From positions 248,001-312,000 of the forward strand of contig NZ_OCTS01000002.1 in the NCBI RefSeq assembly GCF_900232865.1: a stretch of DNA of 64,000 nt, given 5' to 3'. Numbering within the stretch: the first letter of the stretch is position 1; every line of letters starts with the position of its first letter. The position numbers were made by a program, and so were the translations under genes. This document shows, in pieces, positions 58,727-64,000 of this stretch. The notes under the pieces are model-generated. The model searched no databases and was not told where the DNA came from. It saw only the letters and a list, made by a program, of their open reading frames with translations. This DNA comes from Corynebacterium dentalis (lineage in GTDB: Bacteria > Actinomycetota > Actinomycetes > Mycobacteriales > Mycobacteriaceae).

Positions 58727-59665
58727 ATGAAAGTCGATGCCAACCCCACCTCCTTTTTGCCCGCCTTCTTCCGTACGCTGCGCCACCCCGATTGGTTGCC
58801 TGAAGGTGTGAACAAGTGGGACGAGCCCCTCGACGGCCGCGTGCCCGTGGTACTGATCCACGGCACGTGGCTCAACGTCTACAACACGTTCGGGATGATC
58901 GCTCCGGCCCTCAACGATGCAGGGCATGCGGTATTCACCCAGAATTACGGCCATGATTCCTCCAGCTTTACCGGCCGCCCCTCCGGCGTGTTCGGCACCG
59001 CGTCCATGTTGGAGGCACAGCGAGAGGTTGCTTCTTTTATCGACGCCGTGCTCGAGCGCACCGGCGCCACCCAAGTGGATCTGGTGGGTCACTCCCAAGG
59101 AGTTGCCCAGGCACGCCTGTATCTCACGGACTCGGGAGGAGCCAACCCGGATGATCCCGCAGAGAATAAGGTCAGGCAGATCATCGGCATTGGGGGAAGC
59201 AACCATGGAACCACGCTGAGTGGCGTCGGCTCTCTTTCGCAACGGTTGGACAAAAAGGGACGGGCGGACGGCGTAACGGCGCGCATTTTGGGCAAGGCCG
59301 CGCTGGACCAGCGGGTCGGTTCAGACGCAGTCAAGCATCTGAACCGTCGCGGCGATACCGAACCCGGCGTGGCCTACACCATGATCTGCTCCCGCTTCGA
59401 TCAGATCGTCACCCCGTGGCAGACCCAGAAGCTCCGCGCTGGCGAGAGCGCCACGGTGAAAAACCTGCTGGTACAGACGGGAAATATCAAGGACTACTCG
59501 GATCACCTGGCGATTTTGTACTCGCCGCGCGTGATCGACATGGTCCTCGAAGCCCTCTACAGCGGCGAGGACGACTATCGCGAAACTCACCCACGTATCA
59601 CCGGCGGCTGGGTGGTGCCGGGCTTCGGTCAGGCACAGCGACCCCGCCGTAGGCCACGCGGCTAA
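58727..59665 (+). CDS. Lipase/esterase (class 2 lipase-like alpha/beta hydrolase)
   Basis: 312 residues. Oxyanion region VVLIHGTWLN (residues 41-50), nucleophile elbow GHSQG (Ser123), Asp in SRFDQIVTP and His in YSDHLAILYSP. No Sec signal peptide is visible, unlike secreted LipA/LipB-type lipases, so it may act inside the cell or leave by another route. It starts 11 bp after hemD and is probably co-transcribed. A basic Arg-rich tail ends the protein. Confidence 0.85.
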   Translation: MKVDANPTSFLPAFFRTLRHPDWLPEGVNKWDEPLDGRVPVVLIHGTWLNVYNTFGMIAPALNDAGHAVFTQNYGHDSSSFTGRPSGVFGTASMLEAQREVASFIDAVLERTGATQVDLVGHSQGVAQARLYLTDSGGANPDDPAENKVRQIIGIGGSNHGTTLSGVGSLSQRLDKKGRADGVTARILGKAALDQRVGSDAVKHLNRRGDTEPGVAYTMICSRFDQIVTPWQTQKLRAGESATVKNLLVQTGNIKDYSDHLAILYSPRVIDMVLEALYSGEDDYRETHPRITGGWVVPGFGQAQRPRRRPRG

Positions 59666-59702
59666 CGCCACAACCTGCAGACACGTACTGCAGATACACA
59701 AA

Positions 59703-59731
59703 GGCTCCCCCACCGCCATGGTGAGGGAGCC
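59703..59731. terminator. Bidirectional terminator between the lipase gene and rplA
   Basis: Arms GGCTCCCCCACC and GGTGAGGGAGCC (one mismatch) with a 5-nt loop, between convergent genes. AAAG and CAAAG flanks give only short U-runs. Confidence 0.75.
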
Positions 59732-59763
59732 AAAGTAGTTACAGGAACGAACCTGCGAGAGCC

Positions 59764-60471
59764 TTAAGCCTCGGTGTAGTTCTTCTGCACGTTCTCGTCA
59801 ACCATCACGGAAGGACCGTTGGTGGAAGACAGAGTAGCCTTCTTCAGGTACTTGCCCTTGGAAGAAGCAGGCTTCAGGCGCAGCAGCTCATCCACCAGTG
59901 CGCCGTAGTTCTCAGCCAGGGTCTTCTCGTCGAAGGAAGCCTTGCCGATGATGGCGTGCAGGTTGGAAGCCTTGTCCACGCGGAAGGAAATCTTGCCGCC
60001 CTTGATCTCGGTCACAGCCTTGGCCACATCGGTGGTCACGGTGCCGGTCTTAGGGTTTGGCATCAGGCCACGTGGGCCCAGGACGCGAGCCACACGGCCA
60101 ACCTTGGCCATCTGGTCAGGGGTTGCGATAGCTGCATCGAAGTCGGTCCAGCCGCCCTGGATCTTCTCGACCAGTTCAGCGGTGCCCACTGCATCAGCGC
60201 CAGCTTCTTCAGCGGCGGTGGCATTTGGGCCCTCGGCGAACACTATCACGCGCACGGTCTTGCCGGTGCCGTTAGGCAGGGAGACGGTGCCGCGAACCAG
60301 CTGGTCAGCCTTGCGTGGGTCCACGCCCAGGCGGAATGCAACATCCACGGTGGCGTCGAAGTTCTTAGAAGAGGTTTCCTTAACCAGCTTCGCTGCCTCC
60401 AGCGGGCTGTAGGACTTGGACTCGTCGATCTTTTCCGCAGCAGCGCGGTAAGCCTTAGAAGTCTTGCTCAT
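59764..60471 (-). CDS. rplA: 50S ribosomal protein L1
   Basis: 235 residues from the ATG at 60469-60471 ([16 protein letters not shown]). Contains [15 protein letters not shown] and the two-domain L1 pattern. L1 stalk protein that moves E-site tRNA. 128 bp after rplK. Confidence 0.97.
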   Translation of the reverse strand: MSKTSKAYRAAAEKIDESKSYSPLEAAKLVKETSSKNFDATVDVAFRLGVDPRKADQLVRGTVSLPNGTGKTVRVIVFAEGPNATAAEEAGADAVGTAELVEKIQGGWTDFDAAIATPDQMAKVGRVARVLGPRGLMPNPKTGTVTTDVAKAVTEIKGGKISFRVDKASNLHAIIGKASFDEKTLAENYGALVDELLRLKPASSKGKYLKKATLSSTNGPSVMVDENVQKNYTEA

Positions 60472-60599
60472 GGTATCTACCAATCCTTGAAAAATTTAGT
60501 TTGGAAGTTGTGGTCAGGTCGAGTCAGCAAGGGACTCTGCCACACCCTTGTTCGGCGCCGAGGTTGGCGTCGAACAAAGAAAAACAGGAAATGAAATGC

Positions 60600-61049
60600 C
60601 TACTTGGCAGGCTCGTCCTTGACGACGATGCCCATGGAACGAGCGGTACCAGCGATGATGCGGGCGCCGTTCTCGATGTCGTTAGCGTTGAGGTCTTCCT
60701 TCTTGGTCTCAGCGATCTCCTTGCACTGATCCCAAGTCACAGAACCGACCTTGTCGGTGTGAGGAACGCCGGAGCCCTTCTGCAGGCCAGCAGCCTTCAG
60801 CAGCAGCTTGGCAGCTGGAGGGGTCTTCAGCTTGAAATCGAAGGTGCGGTCTTCGTAGACCGTGATCTCCACAGGAACGATGTTGCCGCGCTGGGATTCA
60901 GTCGCAGCGTTGTATGCCTTGGTGAACTCAACGATGTTCACACCGTGAGCACCCAGTGCAGGACCAACTGGAGGTGCAGGAGTTGCAGCACCAGCCTGGA
61001 TCTGCAGCTTGATCAGGCCTGTGACCTTCTTCTTCTTTTTCGGAGCCAT
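60600..61049 (-). CDS. rplK: 50S ribosomal protein L11
   Basis: 149 residues: [20 protein letters not shown], the thiopeptide-region [16 protein letters not shown] with both conserved Pro residues, and C-terminal RNA-binding [13 protein letters not shown]. Stimulates RelA and GTPase factors. Confidence 0.98.
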   Translation of the reverse strand: MAPKKKKKVTGLIKLQIQAGAATPAPPVGPALGAHGVNIVEFTKAYNAATESQRGNIVPVEITVYEDRTFDFKLKTPPAAKLLLKAAGLQKGSGVPHTDKVGSVTWDQCKEIAETKKEDLNANDIENGARIIAGTARSMGIVVKDEPAK

Positions 61050-61171
61050 GTTTCTACCTACTTTCAGTTATCGGAACGCAGCCGCGCCATGGCAATCAAG
61101 CGCACAGTGGCCGCGCCCTACCGGATGCCGGAATCTCACCGGCCACCGGAAGTGTTTGTGACGCATAAATG

Positions 61172-61194
61172 TGTCCTGCAGTCTTTGCAGGACA
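61172..61194 (-). terminator. Hairpin between nusG and rplK
   Basis: Arms TGTCCTGCA and TGCAGGACA (9 bp perfect, 5-nt loop) 8 bp after the nusG stop; the transcript continues CATTTATG. It is probably a partial terminator or attenuator setting rplKA levels. Confidence 0.6.
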
Positions 61195-61202
61195 GAACAA
61201 CT

Positions 61203-62087
61203 TTAGTTGAGCTTCTCCACCTGATCAAATTCCAGCTCAACCGGGGTCTCACGGCCGAAGATGGAGACCATGGCCTTGAGGCGGTTGGAGGCGGCATCGA
61301 TCTCGGAGATGGTGGCGGACACGGAAGCGAACGGTCCGGACAGGATGGTCACGGACTCGCCGACCTCGTAGTCCACCTCGACGGACTCGGAAGCTGGCTT
61401 TGGTGGGGTGGCCACACCGGTTGCGGATACGTCCACGCCGGTAGCAACGCCCTCGCCCTGCTCCTCGCCCTCGGCCGCCGGGGTGGCGGTCTCTGGAGGC
61501 AGCAGGAACTTAGCCACTTCGCGGATCTTGACTGGGGTGGGCTTGCCCTCGTTGCCCACGAAGCTGGTCACGCCCGGGGTATCGCGGACGACAGACCAGG
61601 ACGCGTCTTCCAGGTCCATGCGCACCAGCACGTAGCCCGGCAGCAGCTTGCGCTTGACGTTCTTGCGCTTGCCGTCGCGCAGCTCGGTGACCTCTTCGAT
61701 CGGCACAACGACCTCGTGGATTTCGTCATCCACGCCGAGGGTCTGCGCGCGCATCTCGAGGTTGGTCTTCACCTTGTTCTCGTAGCCCGAGTAGCACTGG
61801 ATGATGTACCAGTTGCCGGGCAGCTTCTTCAGCTCGCGCATGAAGGTGCGCAGGCGGGCCTTGTAGGCGGCCATGGCGGCATCTTCCGGTGCTTCCTCGG
61901 TGCCTTCTGCGCCTTCGGTTGCGCCGTCGTTATTTTCGACGCCAGCTTCTGCATCTTCCGCGCCAGCCGCCTCGGCGTGCGCCTCAGCGGCTGCCTTCTG
62001 GACATCTTCCTGCGCGGTAGCGGCCAGGGACTCTGCGCTGACTACTTCCTCGTTGACGTTGTCCGTGTTCTCGGTCTGATCACTCAT
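61203..62087 (-). CDS. nusG: Transcription termination/antitermination factor NusG
   Basis: 294 residues from the ATG at 62085-62087 ([16 protein letters not shown]). An acidic, Ala/Glu-rich N-terminal extension (1-75) typical of actinobacteria precedes the NGN domain ([20 protein letters not shown]). A 40-residue acidic/Pro-Thr linker around [20 protein letters not shown] precedes the KOW domain ([19 protein letters not shown]). Links RNA polymerase with S10 or Rho. Confidence 0.95.
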   Translation of the reverse strand: MSDQTENTDNVNEEVVSAESLAATAQEDVQKAAAEAHAEAAGAEDAEAGVENNDGATEGAEGTEEAPEDAAMAAYKARLRTFMRELKKLPGNWYIIQCYSGYENKVKTNLEMRAQTLGVDDEIHEVVVPIEEVTELRDGKRKNVKRKLLPGYVLVRMDLEDASWSVVRDTPGVTSFVGNEGKPTPVKIREVAKFLLPPETATPAAEGEEQGEGVATGVDVSATGVATPPKPASESVEVDYEVGESVTILSGPFASVSATISEIDAASNRLKAMVSIFGRETPVELEFDQVEKLN

Positions 62088-62109
62088 GGGATCTGTCCTC
62101 CACTCCATT

Positions 62110-62142
62110 AAAAATCCGCCTGCACCGTATGTGGTGAGGCGG
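62110..62142 (-). terminator. Attenuator/terminator between secE and nusG
   Basis: Arms CCGCCTGCACC and GGTGAGGCGG (one bulge) with a short loop; on the minus strand it is followed by A and then U5 (plus-strand A run 62110-62114), ending 23 bp before the nusG ATG. It has all parts of an intrinsic terminator yet lies inside the secE-nusG operon, so read-through must be partial or regulated. Confidence 0.7.
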
Positions 62143-62175
62143 TTGTTTTCTAGTGCAAGTGTAGCACGGGAGTGG

Positions 62176-62520
62176 CTAGAGGCCGAAGGCGGCGCGCACT
62201 CCCAGGGTGGTAACCCAGTCCACGCCAGCCACGAGGGCGGTGACGAGGATCAGGAAGATCAGCACGATGAACGTGTAGGTCACGAGTTCGCGGGCAGTAG
62301 GCCAGATGACCTTGCTCAGTTCGTTGAACACGCCGCGGAAGAAGTCGATGATCGCCACGAATGGGTTGCGGCGGGTCTTGACTACCTCTGGAGCTCGGGA
62401 GGTGCTGGTGGCGCGGGCGGAGGTGGCAGTTCCTGCTACCTGGCGCTTGCCTGCTGGACGAGGAGCGGTCCCATCGCTTGCCTTGGAGGCTGCGGGGGTC
62501 TTTGAGCTCTCATCGCTCAC
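62176..62520 (-). CDS. secE: Preprotein translocase subunit SecE
   Basis: 114 residues: a Ser/Ala/Thr-rich N-terminal ~48 residues, the amphipathic [21 protein letters not shown] and one transmembrane helix ([18 protein letters not shown]). Clamp subunit of SecYEG. Upstream of nusG as in most bacteria. Confidence 0.96.
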   Translation of the reverse strand: MSDESSKTPAASKASDGTAPRPAGKRQVAGTATSARATSTSRAPEVVKTRRNPFVAIIDFFRGVFNELSKVIWPTARELVTYTFIVLIFLILVTALVAGVDWVTTLGVRAAFGL

Positions 62521-62623
62521 TGGGAAACTCCTAACAAAGGGTGGAAGTCACTAATGCACGTTCCCGAGGAAGTTTATCCCTCAAGACGTTGCTGGAATAA
62601 ACGTTAGCGCAATAAGTGTACTG

Positions 62624-62696
<73 letters not shown>

Positions 62697-62825
62697 TTGC
62701 GCGCAACCTCTAGCTGCTTCTTTGATCAGTTTTTCTGACCGAAGCTGACAGTGCCGGAGCGTTGTGCAACATCGGGAATGCTAGCAGTGTTGGTATGTGT
62801 TGCACAAACGTGCGGTTCACCACGC

Positions 62826-62864
62826 AAAAAACCCGCTTCCCTAGAAACGAGGAAGCGGGCTTTT
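62826..62864 (-). terminator. Terminator downstream of tRNA-Met
   Basis: Arms CCCGCTTCC and GGAAGCGGG (9 bp) followed on the minus strand by U6; ends the tRNA-Met transcript before tRNA-Trp. Confidence 0.85.
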
Positions 62865-62870
62865 ACTTGG

Positions 62871-62944
62871 TAGCGGTGGGGGGACTCGATCCCCCGACCT
62901 CACGATTATGAGTCGTGCGCTCTAACCAGCTGAGCTACACCGCC
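62871..62944 (-). tRNA. tRNA-Met (CAT), elongator type
   Basis: 74-nt cloverleaf: acceptor GGCGGTG pairs with CACCGCT (first pair G-U), D arm as in elongator tRNA-Met, anticodon loop CTCATAA (CAT), T arm GGGGG/CCCCC. An Ile2 (lysidine) identity cannot be fully excluded by sequence alone. Confidence 0.9.
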
Positions 62945-63018
62945 ACGGTCTGCCATCTCCCACGGACCAGCCAGCGGTCTGCGGTTTCCACATGACGTGA
63001 CGGCCTAGAAAATGACTG

Positions 63019-63091
63019 AGCCCCCTGACGGAATCGAACCGTCGACCTTTTCCTTACCATGGAAACGCTCTGCCGACTGAGCTAAGGGGGC
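63019..63091 (-). tRNA. tRNA-Thr (GGT)
   Basis: 73-nt cloverleaf: acceptor GCCCCCT/AGGGGGC, anticodon arm TTTCC-ATGGTAA-GGAAA giving anticodon GGT, T loop TTCGATT. 74 bp upstream of tRNA-Met on the same strand. Confidence 0.95.
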
Positions 63092-63266
63092 GTGGTTACA
63101 GTATTTCGCAACACAAGTGTGTCGCGTGCCTGAAGCCTGCAGTAGATTAACCAGTCTTGCGTGCAATACACAAATCGGCACGTCAGCGGGGGAAATCCCG
63201 GGGTGTGCGTGGCAGTCCCGGGGGATCGTTGTGCAAACTCGGCCCGCTCCTCCCCCAGACAGCACA

Positions 63267-63300
63267 AAACCCCAAGGGCTAAAAAAAGTCCTTGGGGTTT
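63267..63300. terminator. Terminator between tRNA-Tyr and tRNA-Thr
   Basis: Arms AAACCCCAAGG and CCTTGGGGTTT (11 bp), loop containing A7 on the plus strand. Located 7 bp from the tRNA-Tyr 3' end; ends its transcript on the minus strand. Confidence 0.85.
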
Positions 63301-63307
63301 CGTGCTG

Positions 63308-63389
63308 TGCCAGATGATGGATTCGAACCAACGTAGGCATAGCCGACGGATTTACAATCCGCTCCCTTTGGCCGCTCGGGCAATCTGGC
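63308..63389 (-). tRNA. tRNA-Tyr (GTA)
   Basis: 82-nt class II cloverleaf: acceptor GCCAGAT/ATCTGGC, anticodon loop TTGTAAA (GTA), long variable arm, T loop TTCGAAT. Confidence 0.95.
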
Positions 63390-63534
63390 GTGCACCATCT
63401 CTGGTGCGGAGGTAACTCTACTACGAGCACCATATGTTTAGGCAAATCAGCAGATCAACTACCGGTTCAACAGGTCAGTCCGGCACCGGTTCACCAGGCC
63501 AACCTCACACCGCAACAGTGCGCGAACGCCCTGC

Positions 63535-64000
63535 TTATCCCAGCCGCTGCAGGGAGTAATTGATGAGCTCGCGCAGGGCGGAGTTTGCGTCGATTTGAGG
63601 AAGACGATCCAACTCCTCCTCCGCGAGGGCACGGTAGCGCTCCACGTCCTCCAACGCCCGCTGCCGGCCACTGGACTGGCGGATCAAGTCCAAAGACTCC
63701 TCCACGAGCGCATCATCGGTGACAGGGCCGGTGAGGATCTCCCGCAGACGCTGGCCTACCGCATCGTCCTGCTGCATCGCGTACAACACAGGCAGTGTGA
63801 ACACGCCCTCGCGCAGATCCGTACCCGGGGTCTTGCCGGACTCCTCCGGGTCAGACCAGATATCGATGATGTCATCCACGATCTGGAACACCTGACCCAT
63901 GTTGCGACCGAAGCGCTGCAGGGCCAGCACATCGTCCCTGGAGGCTCCCGCGTGCAATGAGCCCAGGTAGCCAGCGGAGGCGATCAGCACGCCGGTCTTT
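63535..64000 (-). CDS. Polyprenyl diphosphate synthase (GrcC-like), C-terminal part; cut by the window edge
   Basis: The visible ~155 residues cover the C-terminal half of a long-chain trans-prenyltransferase: second Asp-rich motif GQVFQIVDDIIDIWSD, then GKTPGTDLREGVFTLPVLYA. The position upstream of the tRNAs and secE-nusG matches the menaquinone side-chain synthase (heptaprenyl/octaprenyl type) found there in corynebacteria and mycobacteria; chain length cannot be told without the N-terminal half. It differs clearly from crtE, whose motif is DDVTG. Confidence 0.9.
   Translation of the reverse strand, partial: KTGVLIASAGYLGSLHAGASRDDVLALQRFGRNMGQVFQIVDDIIDIWSDPEESGKTPGTDLREGVFTLPVLYAMQQDDAVGQRLREILTGPVTDDALVEESLDLIRQSSGRQRALEDVERYRALAEEELDRLPQIDANSALRELINYSLQRLG

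Overview
The window is chromosomal DNA of a Corynebacterium. The evidence is the gene content and order: secE-nusG-rplKA-rplJL-rpoBC-rpsLG-fusA-tuf and an S10 operon that stops at rpsQ, the C50-carotenoid genes crtYe/crtYf/crtEb, a PorA/DUF3068-family protein, many GTG starts and likely leaderless mRNAs, and palindromes of the DtxR type (TTAGGTTAG-S-CTAACCTAA). The species cannot be fixed from the sequence alone; a pigmented member of the genus is implied. Nearly all genes lie on the minus strand. I see no IS element, prophage, CRISPR array, rRNA gene or origin.

Layout. 1-1823: end of the TCA-cycle operon sucC-sucD. 2045-26717: a compact iron-acquisition island of about 25 kb: siderophore-interacting reductase, two siderophore-binding lipoproteins, formyltransferase, Fes-like esterase, a 3640-residue three-module NRPS, ornithine N5-monooxygenase, a two-subunit ABC exporter, an MbtH-like protein and an ABC importer (two permeases and an ATPase). 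Five DtxR-like boxes sit at its promoters. 27381-32578: S10 ribosomal-protein operon. 33242-33619: small J-domain protein. 33763-38540: tuf, fusA, rpsG, rpsL. 38845-45305: carotenoid operon (glycosyltransferase, crtE, crtB, crtI, crtYe, crtYf, crtEb, idi) placed between rpoC and rpsL. 45575-53132: rpoC, rpoB. 53635-56221: a stand-alone condensation-domain protein and a PorA/DUF3068 protein. 56368-62520: rplL, rplJ, hemD and a lipase on the plus strand, rplA, rplK, nusG, secE. 62624-63389: tRNA-Trp, tRNA-Met, tRNA-Thr, tRNA-Tyr. From 63535 to the edge: a truncated polyprenyl diphosphate synthase.

The main discovery candidate is the iron island. Its genes correspond one for one to the functions of the Streptomyces coelichelin (cch) cluster. 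The three adenylation-domain pocket codes that I extracted by hand alignment to GrsA are DINYWGGIGK, DFWSIGMVHK and DMENLGLINK. I recall the first and third as the published CchH codes for N5-formyl-N5-hydroxyornithine and N5-hydroxyornithine; the second is Thr-like. The proposed flow is: the monooxygenase makes N5-hydroxyornithine, the formyltransferase formylates part of it, the NRPS (helped by the MbtH-like protein) assembles a hydroxamate peptide, and the NRPS, which has no thioesterase domain, may be off-loaded by the Fes-like esterase. The ABC heterodimer would export the product, the lipoproteins and importer recover the ferric form, and the SIP flavoprotein releases the iron. Unusual details are a condensation domain whose catalytic His is Leu, an exporter pair with exactly complementary degenerate ATP sites, and 15-bp tandem repeats inside crtI and the NRPS gene.
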